Shown here: piece after piece, positions 16,996 to 26,205 of the stretch
Numbering within the stretch: position 1 is the stretch's first letter
Layout of the letters: every line of letters starts with the position of its first letter
Assembly (NCBI GenBank): GCA_031552405.1
Contig: JAVBMN010000018.1
Span: 62,001-126,000 of the forward strand
Direction: 5' to 3'
DNA: 64,000 bases
Source of the DNA: UBA1794 sp031552405
GTDB taxonomy: Bacteria; Bacteroidota; Bacteroidia; Bacteroidales; Bacteroidaceae
Notes under the pieces: model-generated
Told to the model about the DNA's origin: nothing
Databases searched by the model: none
What the model saw: only the letters and a program-made list of their open reading frames with translations
Translations under genes and position numbers: made by a program

Positions 16996-18372
16996 TCAGG
17001 CTTTGCTTTTTTTGTTCAGGCGCAAGCGGGCGTACAGTTCCTGTGTACGGAGGCTGTCTTTATAGTGGTTGTTGGCATTGACGCGATCAATGGAGAGCGC
17101 TGCATCTGAGTTCCCTTCCCAGCGCCGGCAGCAATACACCACGTCATACACACGGCCTATCTGATAGTGGCGCGACAGCATTAATCCCATGGCATAGTCT
17201 TCGCCATAGCTGGTGTTGGGAAATGGGTTTTCTCGTACCAATGGGGTGTAAAAAGCACGGGGCGCTCCCAGGCCATTGATGCGAAGGGCGTTGTTGCGCC
17301 CATTCTCGGGAGTCCATTCCCGGTGGTCGATAATACCGGGAGGGAGGGTTTGCATCTGGAAGTCCGTCATGCGATATGTGCCGATTACCATGCCGCATTG
17401 TTGCTCGTGGAAGGCATACACCATCTTTCTCAAGGCGTCGGCATCGCTATATATGTCATCACTATCCAGCTGTACGGCAAACCGTCCGCAACAGTTGCTT
17501 TGTATACCTGCGTTCCAGCATCCTCCGATGCCCAAGTCGGTACGTTCAGGTATCAGATGTACTACTCTTTCATCCTGTTTGGCGTATTGGTCGATAAGCT
17601 CCGTTGTGCCATCGGTGGAATGATTATCTATTATAATAAGGTTATAAGAGAAATCTGTTTGCTGCATGAGTACAGACTCTATCGCGTCGCCAATGGTGTG
17701 CACTCTGTTCCTTACAGGAATGATTACTGAAGCCTCGCAGGGGAAAGTTCCTTCGTTCAGGTTCACTGTACTGAACTGTGGAGCCATCCATCCTCCAATT
17801 GCTTTGAGATGTGTGGTACATACCTTTTCCATCTCAATCTGTACCTCACGGTTTCGTGGGTTTACATAGTCGAAGTTCTTCTCTCCGCTGGCCCGGGTGT
17901 CCAGCTCTACTTCTGTATACAGAGGTTCGTTGATATGAAACAGGCGTGCTCGTTGAGCAACCTTTAGTCGAAGATCGTACAAGGCGGCATAATGATAGTC
18001 ATCCTCCATTTCTTTCACCGCTTCACACAGCAGATCCGTACGGTATACTATTACTGCCCCGAAATCAAAATCATCCCGCAAAGCACCGTCCTGGTAGTCG
18101 ATTACAGGAGCCGGCTCATGTATACCTTCTACCAAACGGTAGTGGTCTGCATACAACATTCCGGCACCACTATCAGAAGCGATGCATAGAAGGCGTTCTT
18201 GGGCAAGATATCCCCACTGCACTTGTGTGGGTTTTACTAACAAACATACGTACTCTGTATCTGCCAAAGTCGTAATTTGGTGTAAAGATGCTGTGCTGCC
18301 CCATTCTTTTATTTTCACAGCGCCGGGCAGTAAATCGTCAGCCGGAGCAAAGCAATTTATCTTTGTATTCAT
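16996..18372 (-). CDS. Family 2 glycosyltransferase with duplicated, degenerate N-terminal half
   Basis: The C-terminal half of this 458-residue protein is a GT-A fold GT2 enzyme: S-V-I-I-P-V-R-N-R at about 215-223, the nucleotide-sugar aspartates in I-I-D-N-H-S-T-D, and the metal-binding Q-L-D-S-D-D near 297-302. The first 200 residues contain no such motifs but end with a region resembling the distal part of a GT2 domain, so it may be a decayed duplicate. There is no membrane segment, so it should act in the cytoplasm. It overlaps purN by 4 bp (ATGA) and precedes DUF4922 by 24 bp. The product glycan is unknown. Confidence 0.8.
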   Translation of the reverse strand: MNTKINCFAPADDLLPGAVKIKEWGSTASLHQITTLADTEYVCLLVKPTQVQWGYLAQERLLCIASDSGAGMLYADHYRLVEGIHEPAPVIDYQDGALRDDFDFGAVIVYRTDLLCEAVKEMEDDYHYAALYDLRLKVAQRARLFHINEPLYTEVELDTRASGEKNFDYVNPRNREVQIEMEKVCTTHLKAIGGWMAPQFSTVNLNEGTFPCEASVIIPVRNRVHTIGDAIESVLMQQTDFSYNLIIIDNHSTDGTTELIDQYAKQDERVVHLIPERTDLGIGGCWNAGIQSNCCGRFAVQLDSDDIYSDADALRKMVYAFHEQQCGMVIGTYRMTDFQMQTLPPGIIDHREWTPENGRNNALRINGLGAPRAFYTPLVRENPFPNTSYGEDYAMGLMLSRHYQIGRVYDVVYCCRRWEGNSDAALSIDRVNANNHYKDSLRTQELYARLRLNKKSKA

Positions 18373-18938
18373 TCAAACAATAATTTTTCAATGACTTTTG
18401 GATAGTAATCATATTCCAAGGCGTGCACCTTGGTGGCTACATCCTCCGCCGTGTCTTCCGGAAATACGGAGATACGGGCTTGAAAAATAATCTCACCGGC
18501 ATCGTATTCTTCGCTCGTGTAGTGGATGGTGATGCCACTTTCTTTGTCACCCGCTGCAATGACCGATTCGTGTACCTTGTCGCCATACATGCCCTGTCCG
18601 CCATGCAAAGGCAGTAGAGAGGGATGAATGTTTACCATACGTTTTTCATAGGTCCGGATTACATCCTCCGGTACGAAAAGCAAGAAGCCGGCCAGTACGA
18701 TAAAATCAATTTTCTTGTCAAGAAGAAGTGCTAATACCTTTCCGGGCTGCTGAAAATCACTTTTAGGAAGATATACTGAAGGCACACCCAAACGCTCTGC
18801 CCGTGTATATACTCCTGCTTCTTTGCGATTACAGATCACTAACTCAGTGCTTACCTGCTCATTTTCCAGAAAATAACGAATGATATTCTCTGCATTTGTC
18901 CCTTCTCCGGAGGCCAGAATGGCTATTTTTTTTCTCAT
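18369..18938 (-). CDS. purN: Phosphoribosylglycinamide formyltransferase
   Basis: The 189-residue PurN transfers a formyl group from 10-formyl-THF to GAR in purine synthesis. The catalytic triad is present: N103 and H105 in M-V-N-I-H-P-S-L-L-P, and D146 in E-Y-D-A-G-E-I. Length is normal. It heads a six-gene minus-strand operon whose other members act on sugars or cell wall. It is divergent from acpP with about 150 bp between the starts, a gene order common in Bacteroidales. Confidence 0.95.
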   Translation of the reverse strand: MRKKIAILASGEGTNAENIIRYFLENEQVSTELVICNRKEAGVYTRAERLGVPSVYLPKSDFQQPGKVLALLLDKKIDFIVLAGFLLFVPEDVIRTYEKRMVNIHPSLLPLHGGQGMYGDKVHESVIAAGDKESGITIHYTSEEYDAGEIIFQARISVFPEDTAEDVATKVHALEYDYYPKVIEKLLFE

Positions 18939-19004
18939 TTTCCTCTAAAATCCTGCACAACAACCTCTCAGGTGTGCTGTTTCTATAAATTTGTTCATGG
19001 AATA

Positions 19005-19036
19005 TTTGCAAGGGAAAAGAATAATCCTTTCCTTTG
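19005..19036 (+). promoter_or_regulatory. Promoter of the acpP-fabF-rnc operon
   Basis: TTTG at 19005-19008 is followed after 20 nt by TTCCTTTG (19029-19036), one mismatch from the TAnnTTTG box. The start codon is 53 nt downstream. Confidence 0.55.
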
Positions 19037-19088
19037 CAGCGACAAATTTAAAAAATTAAATCGATTTATTCATTAAAAATTAAAAGTT

Positions 19089-19325
19089 ATGTCAGAAATT
19101 GCATCAAGAGTAAAGGCTATCATCGTTGATAAACTGGGTGTTGAGGAATCAGAAGTTACAGAAGCAGCAAGCTTCACTAACGACCTGGGTGCAGACTCAT
19201 TGGATACAGTAGAACTTATCATGGAGTTTGAAAAAGAATTCAACATTCAAATCCCCGATACACAAGCTGAAAAGATTGCTACAGTAGGCGACGCTGTTTC
19301 TTATATCGAACAGGCAAAAGCGTAA
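19089..19325 (+). CDS. acpP: Acyl carrier protein
   Basis: The 78-residue acidic protein has the canonical phosphopantetheine site G-A-D-S-L-D-T with Ser37 as attachment residue. It carries growing acyl chains in type II fatty acid synthesis. It is first in the operon acpP-fabF-rnc, with fabF 19 bp downstream. Confidence 0.98.
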   Translation: MSEIASRVKAIIVDKLGVEESEVTEAASFTNDLGADSLDTVELIMEFEKEFNIQIPDTQAEKIATVGDAVSYIEQAKA

Positions 19326-19344
19326 ATACCACCCCTTTTAATTT

Positions 19345-20604
19345 ATGGAGTTAAAAAGAGTAGTAGTAACAGGTCTGGGAGCTCTTACCCCTATTGGCAA
19401 TTCCGTCCCTGAGTTTTGGGAGAGTCTGCTTAGTGGGAAAAGTGGTGCCGGGCCTATCACTCATTTTGATGCATCCCTTTTCAAAACCTCCTTTGCTTGT
19501 GAGGTGAAGAACTTCAATGCGTCCGATTATATGGATCGTAAAGAAGCCCGTAAAATGGACCGCTACACGCAATATGCCATGGCAGTAGCCAAGGAGGCTG
19601 TAGAGGACTCGGGAATGGATCTTGAAAATGAGGATCTTAACAGAATCGGTGTTATCTTCGGAGCCGGCATCGGGGGTATTGAAACCTTCGAAGAGGAAGT
19701 TGGCAATTATTATTGCAACAAAGAGAGAGGCCCTCGTTTCAATCCGTTCTTCATCCCTAAGATGATTTCGGATATTGCAGCCGGACAGATCTCTATCCAA
19801 TATGGTTTCCGTGGTCCTAACTTCGGTACTGTTTCAGCATGCGCCACTTCATCAACCGCTATTGCTGACGCGTTCAATTACATTCGTTTGGGTAAAGCTA
19901 ATGCCATCGTAACCGGTGGTGCTGAAGCTGCCATTACTCCTGGTGGAGTAGGTGGTTTTAATGCGATGCATGCCCTTTCTACCCGTAACGATGCGCCCGA
20001 AACGGCTTCACGCCCTTTCAGCGCTACGCGTGACGGTTTTGTAATGGGCGAAGGCGGTGGCTGTTTGATCCTTGAAGAACTGGGACATGCCTTGGCGCGC
20101 GGAGCTAAGATTTATGCCGAAGTAGCCGGAACCGGAGCTTCTGCTGATGCTTATCACCTTACAGCCTCGCATCCGGAGGGATTGGGCGCTCGTTTGGTCA
20201 TGATGAATGCACTGGAAGATGCCGAGATGAAACCGGAAGATATCGATTACATTAATGTACACGGTACTTCTACCCCGGTGGGCGATGTTTCTGAAGCAAA
20301 AGCCATCAAGGAAGTGTTTGGTGAACATGCGTTCAACCTGAACATCAGTTCCAGCAAGTCTATGACCGGACACCTGTTGGGAGCCGCCGGCGCAGTAGAG
20401 TCTATCGCAAGTATCCTTGCTATCAAGAATAGCATTGTACCTCCTACCATTAACCATGCTGACGATGATCAGGATGAAAATATTGACTATAATCTGAACT
20501 TCACTTTCAACAAAGCGCAGGAACGTACAGTCAATGCAGCCTTATCGAATACGTTTGGTTTCGGTGGACATAATGCATGCGTGATCTTTAAGAAATACAA
20601 ATAA
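19345..20604 (+). CDS. fabF: 3-oxoacyl-ACP synthase II
   Basis: The 419-residue KAS II condenses malonyl-ACP with acyl-ACP during chain elongation. The active-site set is complete: C166 (S-A-C-A-T-S-S), H306 (V-H-G-T-S-T-P), K338 and H343 (K-S-M-T-G-H-L-L-G). Length matches E. coli FabF. It directly follows acpP, and rnc follows 9 bp later. Confidence 0.97.
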   Translation: MELKRVVVTGLGALTPIGNSVPEFWESLLSGKSGAGPITHFDASLFKTSFACEVKNFNASDYMDRKEARKMDRYTQYAMAVAKEAVEDSGMDLENEDLNRIGVIFGAGIGGIETFEEEVGNYYCNKERGPRFNPFFIPKMISDIAAGQISIQYGFRGPNFGTVSACATSSTAIADAFNYIRLGKANAIVTGGAEAAITPGGVGGFNAMHALSTRNDAPETASRPFSATRDGFVMGEGGGCLILEELGHALARGAKIYAEVAGTGASADAYHLTASHPEGLGARLVMMNALEDAEMKPEDIDYINVHGTSTPVGDVSEAKAIKEVFGEHAFNLNISSSKSMTGHLLGAAGAVESIASILAIKNSIVPPTINHADDDQDENIDYNLNFTFNKAQERTVNAALSNTFGFGGHNACVIFKKYK

Positions 20605-20613
20605 CACTTTGCC

Positions 20614-21462
20614 GTGTTAGGCCGTATTATACATAAAATGAGGTTTTTTGTCCGTAAGGATAAAGAACCTTATTTGCTTTTTTACAAGATACTAGGCTTT
20701 TATCCTTATACTCTAAAGTACTATGAACAGGCGTTGTTGCACAAGTCATTGTCGCGGCGTATAGCCAATGGAAGTCGCCTGAATAATGAACGTCTGGAGT
20801 TTCTGGGTGATGCGGTTTTAGAGTCTGTTATTACAGATATTTTGTTCCATCATTTTGAAAATGAAAGTGAAGGCTTTATGACCAACGCCCGTTCTCGTAT
20901 TGTGAAGCGGGAAACCCTGAATCAAATCGGACGTGAATTAGGTCTTCATAAACTTGTGAAGAACGAGATTCATGTGGATAACCGCAACAGCTATCTGTGT
21001 GGCAATGCTTTCGAGGCCCTTATTGGAGCTATTTATCTGGACCAGGGCTACAAAAGATGTCGTTGGTTTATGGAACAAAGAATCCTGAAATTGTATCTTG
21101 ATCTGGAGGAAATAGCCAGGAGGGAAGAGAACCACAAGTCCAGGCTCTTGGAGTGGACACAACGTCATCAGGTAAGCATCTCTTTTGATTTGCTGGAGCA
21201 AACACGTGACAAGCACAACAATCAAATCTTCTTATCGCTCGTTACGCTGCAGGGAATGGCCTGTACACAGGGGCGTGGATATACCAAAAAAGAGTCCCAC
21301 CAGGAAGCCGCCCGCCGTGCTTTAAAAAAGATAGAGAAGGAAGAACTCTACCGTCGTGCCATCTTAGAAAAAGTAAAGACGGATGCGACGTTGAAGGATT
21401 CAGCCAATCTTACTGAAATTGCATCTCCTGCATATGCAGAGGAACATGTGGCTGAAGTGTAA
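20614..21462 (+). CDS. rnc: Ribonuclease III
   Basis: The 282-residue double-stranded RNA endonuclease processes rRNA precursors. The RNase III signature N-E-R-L-E-F-L-G-D-A-V is at residues 58-68 and a double-stranded RNA-binding domain spans about 170-240. It is longer than the 226-residue E. coli enzyme at both ends, as usual for Bacteroidota. The GTG at 20614 is preferred because it follows fabF closely; an ATG at 20638 is the alternative. It ends only 2 bp from the convergent pfkA stop codon. Confidence 0.95.
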   Translation: MLGRIIHKMRFFVRKDKEPYLLFYKILGFYPYTLKYYEQALLHKSLSRRIANGSRLNNERLEFLGDAVLESVITDILFHHFENESEGFMTNARSRIVKRETLNQIGRELGLHKLVKNEIHVDNRNSYLCGNAFEALIGAIYLDQGYKRCRWFMEQRILKLYLDLEEIARREENHKSRLLEWTQRHQVSISFDLLEQTRDKHNNQIFLSLVTLQGMACTQGRGYTKKESHQEAARRALKKIEKEELYRRAILEKVKTDATLKDSANLTEIASPAYAEEHVAEV

Positions 21463-21464
21463 TA

Positions 21465-22469
21465 TTACCCGAAACAGACCCCCATTTTACGGCCATGCAT
21501 TAGCAGGGGCACATCTTCTGTGACCAGCTTTAATCGTCCTGCTACTTCTTTCAAAGGAAGAGAGGTGACCTCATTGCCTTGTACGGCAATCATTCGTCCA
21601 AATTCTTTACGGGAGATTAACTCGGTGGCTGTGGCTCCGATCCGGGTGGAGAGGTTGCGGTCAAAGGCTGTAGGCGATCCGCCGCGTTGTACATATCCCA
21701 GTACGGTGTACCGGGCTTCCACTTCGGTTTCTTTTTCTATCTGGCGGGTGAGGTATTCGGCAGGCCGTTGTTTGCCGTCTGTAGGCAGGCCTTCAGCTAC
21801 CACTACGATGGTAGACGCTTTTCCTTGTGCCTGCCGTTCGCGGATGGCGGAGCATACATTACGTATGTCATACTGCAGCTCTGGAATCAGAATCACATCG
21901 GCTCCTCCGGCCATACCGGCATGAAGAGCGATCCATCCGGCTTTGTGGCCCATCACCTCGATAACCATCACGCGGCGATGAGAGAGGGCTGTGGAGTGCA
22001 GGCGGTCAATGGCTTCGGTGGCAATGGATACTGCCGTGTCAAAACCAAAGGTGATATCAGTACCCCAGATGTCGTTGTCAATGGTCTTGGGGATACCTAT
22101 AACGGGGATGCCCAGTTGCTGCATTTTATAGGTGGTCTTCATCGTCCCGTTTCCCCCAATGCAGACCACGCAGTCCAAGTCCAGTTCGGAAACGGTGTGG
22201 AGCATTTGAGCGGGCTTCTTCTCGTCGCCGGGCTTTTTACATTTAAAGGGCTTTACGCGGGAGGTGCCCAGAAAGGTTCCTCCCATGGTGAGTAGGCCGG
22301 GAATGTATTCGTCAAGCATTAACAACACATCCCCTTCAAGCAGTCCCTTGAAGCCATTTCTGATACCCAGCACTTCTATGCCGTAATAAGAAGCAGTCTT
22401 TATGATTCCACGAATCGTGGCGTTGATTCCCGGGCAATCCCCTCCAGAAGTAAGTATTCCGATACGCAT
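21465..22469 (-). CDS. pfkA: 6-phosphofructokinase
   Basis: The start is placed at M-R-I-G-I-L-T-S-G-G-D-C-P-G (22469), the universal PfkA beginning; an open frame runs 20 codons further upstream but has no family similarity. The resulting 334 residues include G-G-N-G-T-M-K and the P-K-T-I-D-N-D fructose-6-phosphate/catalytic loop. ATP-dependent phosphorylation of fructose 6-phosphate commits sugar to glycolysis. It is convergent with rnc and divergent from the GH3-family gene. Confidence 0.95.
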   Translation of the reverse strand: MRIGILTSGGDCPGINATIRGIIKTASYYGIEVLGIRNGFKGLLEGDVLLMLDEYIPGLLTMGGTFLGTSRVKPFKCKKPGDEKKPAQMLHTVSELDLDCVVCIGGNGTMKTTYKMQQLGIPVIGIPKTIDNDIWGTDITFGFDTAVSIATEAIDRLHSTALSHRRVMVIEVMGHKAGWIALHAGMAGGADVILIPELQYDIRNVCSAIRERQAQGKASTIVVVAEGLPTDGKQRPAEYLTRQIEKETEVEARYTVLGYVQRGGSPTAFDRNLSTRIGATATELISRKEFGRMIAVQGNEVTSLPLKEVAGRLKLVTEDVPLLMHGRKMGVCFG

Positions 22470-22548
22470 AATTTGTAATTCTGTATACAAAGAAGGGCTA
22501 AAGGTAAGAAAAAAGCTAGAATCGCCCACATGATTGAAAAAATAAACT

Positions 22549-22556
22549 TATTTTTG
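22549..22556 (+). promoter_or_regulatory. Promoter box for GH3-family gene
   Basis: TATTTTTG matches TAnnTTTG, 27 nt before the ATG. Confidence 0.55.
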
Positions 22557-22582
22557 CACTCATTTGAAAAGATTAGGCAACA

Positions 22583-24103
22583 ATGAATACCACCACACTG
22601 ATCAGTCCCTTGTTCAAATCGCGTGTACGGGCTGTTGAGCGTTATAATACTGAGACGGAGGCCTTGCAGATGGCGGCGTTTCGTGCTTTACTGAAGCGCG
22701 CACAGGATACGGAATGGGGACGTATGTATGATTATTCCTCCATTACTACCTACGAACAGTATCGCAGCCGTGTTCCCCTGCAAACTTATGAAGAAGTGAA
22801 ACCCTTTGTGGAACGTGTCCGCCAGGGTGAGCGTGATATTCTGTGGCCGGGACAGACACGCTGGTTTGCCAAATCTTCCGGTACTACCAGCGATAAAAGT
22901 AAGTTCCTGCCGGTTACCTCCGAGGGACTGAAAGAAATACACTACCGTGGAGGACAGGATTGTGTAGCGCTCTATCTGAATCTTATCAACCCTCGCAGCA
23001 ACTTCTTTGGTGGTAAAGGCCTTATTCTGGGCGGAAGCCATGCTCCTAATATGAATACGCCGCACAGCTTGGTGGGCGACCTCTCTGCCATTCTCATCGA
23101 AAATATCCCTTCATTAGTCAACCTCGTTCGTGTGCCCAGTAAACAGGTGGCCCTCATGGATGAGTGGGAAGCAAAGCTCCAGGCAATTGCAGATAGTACC
23201 ATTTGTGCCAATGTGACCAACCTGTCGGGGGTACCCTCCTGGTTTCTGGTGCTCATCCGGCGCATTTTGCAAATGACGGGTAAGGACACACTGGAGCAGG
23301 TATGGCCCAGTCTGGAAGTGTTTTTTCACGGCGGCGTGGCTTTCACTCCGTATCGCGAGCAGTATAAGCAGGTGATCCACAGCCCCCGGATGCATTATGT
23401 GGAAACGTATAATGCCAGTGAAGGCTTCTTCGGTATTCAGAACGACCTCTCCGATCCATCCATGCTACTGATGATTGATTACGGTATGTTTTATGAATTC
23501 ATGCCCATGGAGGATTTTGGTCTTGAGTCCCCCCGTACCGTCATGTTGCCGGATGTGGAGTTGAATAAGAACTACGCCCTGATACTGAATACCAACTGCG
23601 GCTTGTGGCGTTACCTGATAGGCGACACGGTACGGTTTACCTCGCGCGATCCGTATAAGTTTGTCATTACCGGTCGCACCAAGCATTTCATCAATGCTTT
23701 CGGCGAGGAGCTGATGGTGGATAATGCGGAAAAGGGCCTGGTTCGGGCTTGTGCTGCTACTGGTGCGCAGATTACCGATTACACGGCAGCCCCTGTCTTT
23801 ATGGACAGCCGTGCCAAGTGTAGTCACCAGTGGCTCATTGAATTTGCCTGCGAGCCGCAGGATCTGCGTCAGTTCTCCACCATCCTTGATGATACGCTTA
23901 AGGAGGTTAACTCTGATTATGAAGCCAAGCGTTATAAAGACATTGCCCTTCAACCTCTTGAGATAATCCCTGCCCGTAAAGGCTTGTTTCATGACTGGCT
24001 CGCTCTGAAAGGCAAGCTTGGCGGACAGCACAAGATACCCCGCCTGAGCAATACCCGGGAGTATATTGACGAGATGTTGCAACTCAATGCGAAAGGAGGC
24101 TGA
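22583..24103 (+). CDS. GH3 auxin-responsive-promoter family acyl-adenylate enzyme
   Basis: The 506-residue protein belongs to the GH3 branch of adenylate-forming enzymes. S-S-G-T-T-S-D-K-S-K-F near residue 98 is the ATP-binding loop, Y-N-A-S-E-G-F-F-G near 273 is the second nucleotide motif, and I-G-D-T-V-R-F near 352 is the hinge region. Plant GH3 enzymes join acyl acids to amino acids; the bacterial substrate is unknown. No partner gene is adjacent except a tiny membrane protein on the opposite strand. Confidence 0.88.
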   Translation: MNTTTLISPLFKSRVRAVERYNTETEALQMAAFRALLKRAQDTEWGRMYDYSSITTYEQYRSRVPLQTYEEVKPFVERVRQGERDILWPGQTRWFAKSSGTTSDKSKFLPVTSEGLKEIHYRGGQDCVALYLNLINPRSNFFGGKGLILGGSHAPNMNTPHSLVGDLSAILIENIPSLVNLVRVPSKQVALMDEWEAKLQAIADSTICANVTNLSGVPSWFLVLIRRILQMTGKDTLEQVWPSLEVFFHGGVAFTPYREQYKQVIHSPRMHYVETYNASEGFFGIQNDLSDPSMLLMIDYGMFYEFMPMEDFGLESPRTVMLPDVELNKNYALILNTNCGLWRYLIGDTVRFTSRDPYKFVITGRTKHFINAFGEELMVDNAEKGLVRACAATGAQITDYTAAPVFMDSRAKCSHQWLIEFACEPQDLRQFSTILDDTLKEVNSDYEAKRYKDIALQPLEIIPARKGLFHDWLALKGKLGGQHKIPRLSNTREYIDEMLQLNAKGG

Positions 24104-24110
24104 TGGGTGT

Positions 24111-24248
24111 TTACATCAGCAGATAGAGGATGAAAGCTGCCACAGCGATCAATAAGAGTATCCGGAAGAGTAGTGCTTTTACAATCTTCAGCACGATGAT
24201 TCCAGCCAAAGCGGCAGCCAGAATGAAGAGGTAATGGGTAATGTTCAT
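24111..24248 (-). CDS. 45-residue two-helix membrane protein
   Basis: A short minus-strand frame from ATG (24248) to TAA (24111) encodes 45 residues beginning M-N-I-T-H-Y-L-F-I-L. It has two hydrophobic stretches (about 5-20 and 26-44) separated by the basic residues K21, K24 and R29, so it would span the inner membrane once or twice. It sits between the convergent GH3 gene and the divergent DUF4251 gene, with no other gene in that space. No family is recognised. The strongly hydrophobic, uninterrupted reading supports it as real, but the short length makes this tentative. Confidence 0.5.
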   Translation of the reverse strand: MNITHYLFILAAALAGIIVLKIVKALLFRILLLIAVAAFILYLLM

Positions 24249-24302
24249 TTCTCTTTTTCAAAAATTTAATTGCAAAATTAGTTATCTTCTTTTATTTATT
24301 TC

Positions 24303-24310
24303 TATATTTG
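24303..24310 (+). promoter_or_regulatory. Promoter box for the DUF4251-ffh-folD unit
   Basis: TATATTTG (TAnnTTTG) lies 34 nt before the DUF4251 start codon. Confidence 0.6.
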
Positions 24311-24343
24311 CGGAAATAATAATCCATTCTAATCTACCAAGTT

Positions 24344-24832
24344 ATGAAAAAACAAATTACGATGCTACTGATGTTCGTCCTGGCGTTGGTTACAATAATC
24401 CCTGCCGGTGCACAAACTCGTAAAGAAAAAAAAGAAGCCCTTAAACAACAAATAATGCTACATGTAGAAGCAAGGCGTTTCAAAATAAGTCTCACCGACT
24501 CAGGCTCTTCACAGGAAATAGCGCGTGGAGGAATTGATGGAAGTGTGGAAATAAAAGATACTTTAATGATATCTAACCTTCCCTATTACGGAAGTGTGCA
24601 CGGTGTGCAGTTAGATCCCCGTCAGTCGGGGTTGAATTTTGAATCTCCTACCTCTGAGTATATCAGTTCTATCCTGCATGACGGTACGGCAAAGATTCTT
24701 TTTAATGCCAAACGGGGCAATGAAACGTTTGTATATTACATTGAAATAAAACCACAAGGGAAAGTGACTCTTAGTGTACACTCTGACAGGCGTTCACCTG
24801 CATCCTATACAGGTGAGTTTGTGACTAAATAA
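24344..24832 (+). CDS. DUF4251 secreted protein
   Basis: The 162-residue protein has a signal peptide (cleavage near A23-Q24) and a single compact domain in which D-T-L-M-I-S-N-L-P-Y-Y-G and the S-G-L-N-F-E-S-P segment are typical of DUF4251. Periplasmic location is expected; function is unknown. ffh follows 20 bp downstream, probably in the same transcript. Confidence 0.85.
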   Translation: MKKQITMLLMFVLALVTIIPAGAQTRKEKKEALKQQIMLHVEARRFKISLTDSGSSQEIARGGIDGSVEIKDTLMISNLPYYGSVHGVQLDPRQSGLNFESPTSEYISSILHDGTAKILFNAKRGNETFVYYIEIKPQGKVTLSVHSDRRSPASYTGEFVTK

Positions 24833-24852
24833 CAATAGATTTAACCAAAAAT

Positions 24853-26184
24853 ATGTTTGATAATTTAAGCGAAAGACTTGAACGGTCGTTTAAAATCCTG
24901 AAAGGTGAGGGAAAAATCACCGAAATCAATGTTGCTGAAACATTAAAAGACGTACGGCGCGCCCTGCTTGATGCCGACGTTAATTACAAAGTAGCCAAAA
25001 CATTCACTGACCGGGTGAAGGAAAAAGCCCTCGGTCAGAATGTGCTCACCGCCGTGAAGCCCAGTCAACTCATGGTCAAAATAGTCCATGATGAGCTGGC
25101 GCAGCTTATGGGAGGTGAGACCGCCGAGATACAAACCAAGGGGAACCCTGCCATCATCCTGATGGCGGGGCTTCAAGGTTCTGGTAAGACCACCTTCTCC
25201 TCCAAGCTGGCCAAGATGCTGAAGGAGAAGAAGAAGCTGAAGCCTATGCTGGTGGCCTGTGACGTGTATCGCCCTGCTGCTATTGAGCAGCTTCGCGTAC
25301 TGGGCGAGCAGATCGAAGTGCCCGTGTACATGGAGCCCGACAGCAAAGACCCTGTCAGCATTGCCAAGAACGCTATTATCGAAGCTCGCACAAGAGGCAA
25401 CGATATTGTCATTGTGGATACCGCCGGCCGTTTGGCTGTAGATGAGCAGATGATGAATGAGATCACTGCCATTAAGGAGAATATCCACCCCCACGAGATC
25501 CTCTTCGTAGTGGACTCCATGACCGGACAGGACGCCGTGAATACCGCCAAGGAATTCAACGACAGGTTGGACTTTACCGGTGTAGTTCTCACTAAGCTTG
25601 ACGGTGACACCCGCGGTGGTGCCGCCCTCTCCATCCGTAGCGTGGTAAACAAGCCTATCAAATTTGTGGGAACCGGTGAAAAGATGGAAGCAGTAGACCT
25701 CTTTCACCCCAGCCGTATGGCCGACCGTATCCTCGGCATGGGTGACATTGTGTCCCTCGTAGAGAAAGCGCAGGAGCAGTATGATGAGGTTGAGGCTCGT
25801 CGCCTGTCTAAAAAAATAGCCAAGAACCAGTTTGATTTTAACGACTTCCTTGCTCAGATAGCCCAGATCAAGAAGATGGGTAACCTGAAGGACTTGGCCA
25901 GCATGATCCCAGGTGTAGGTAAATCCCTGAAAGACGTGGAAATTGACGACAATGCCTTCAAAAACGTAGAGGCCATCATCTACTCTATGACACCGAAGGA
26001 GCGTGCTAATCCGGAGATACTCAACGGCAGTCGCCGCACCCGTATCGCCAAGGGTAGCGGCACGGACATCCAAGAGGTGAACCGCCTTCTGAAGCAATTC
26101 GAGCAAACCCGCAAGATGATGAAGATGATGACTGGTCCCAAAGCCGCCCAGATGATGGCCATGGCTCAGAAAATGAAACAATAA
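24853..26184 (+). CDS. ffh: Signal recognition particle protein Ffh
   Basis: The 443-residue SRP GTPase delivers nascent membrane proteins to the translocon. It shows the N domain, the G domain with P-loop G-L-Q-G-S-G-K-T-T at 106-114, D-T-A-G-R-L, T-K-L-D-G-D-T-R-G-G, and the methionine-rich M domain at the C-terminus (ending M-A-M-A-Q-K-M-K-Q), which binds signal peptides and 4.5S RNA. Length is normal. folD follows 21 bp downstream. Confidence 0.97.
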   Translation: MFDNLSERLERSFKILKGEGKITEINVAETLKDVRRALLDADVNYKVAKTFTDRVKEKALGQNVLTAVKPSQLMVKIVHDELAQLMGGETAEIQTKGNPAIILMAGLQGSGKTTFSSKLAKMLKEKKKLKPMLVACDVYRPAAIEQLRVLGEQIEVPVYMEPDSKDPVSIAKNAIIEARTRGNDIVIVDTAGRLAVDEQMMNEITAIKENIHPHEILFVVDSMTGQDAVNTAKEFNDRLDFTGVVLTKLDGDTRGGAALSIRSVVNKPIKFVGTGEKMEAVDLFHPSRMADRILGMGDIVSLVEKAQEQYDEVEARRLSKKIAKNQFDFNDFLAQIAQIKKMGNLKDLASMIPGVGKSLKDVEIDDNAFKNVEAIIYSMTPKERANPEILNGSRRTRIAKGSGTDIQEVNRLLKQFEQTRKMMKMMTGPKAAQMMAMAQKMKQ

Positions 26185-26205
26185 TCTCTTTTTACAACAA
26201 CTAAT

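Noticed and set aside
21465..21470. Missing terminator between rnc and pfkA
   Set aside because: The stop codons are only 2 bp apart, so any terminator would be inside coding sequence; none was seen and no claim is made.
22470..22529. Upstream start for pfkA at 22529
   Set aside because: The extra 20 residues have no similarity to phosphofructokinases, whose conserved beginning starts at 22469.
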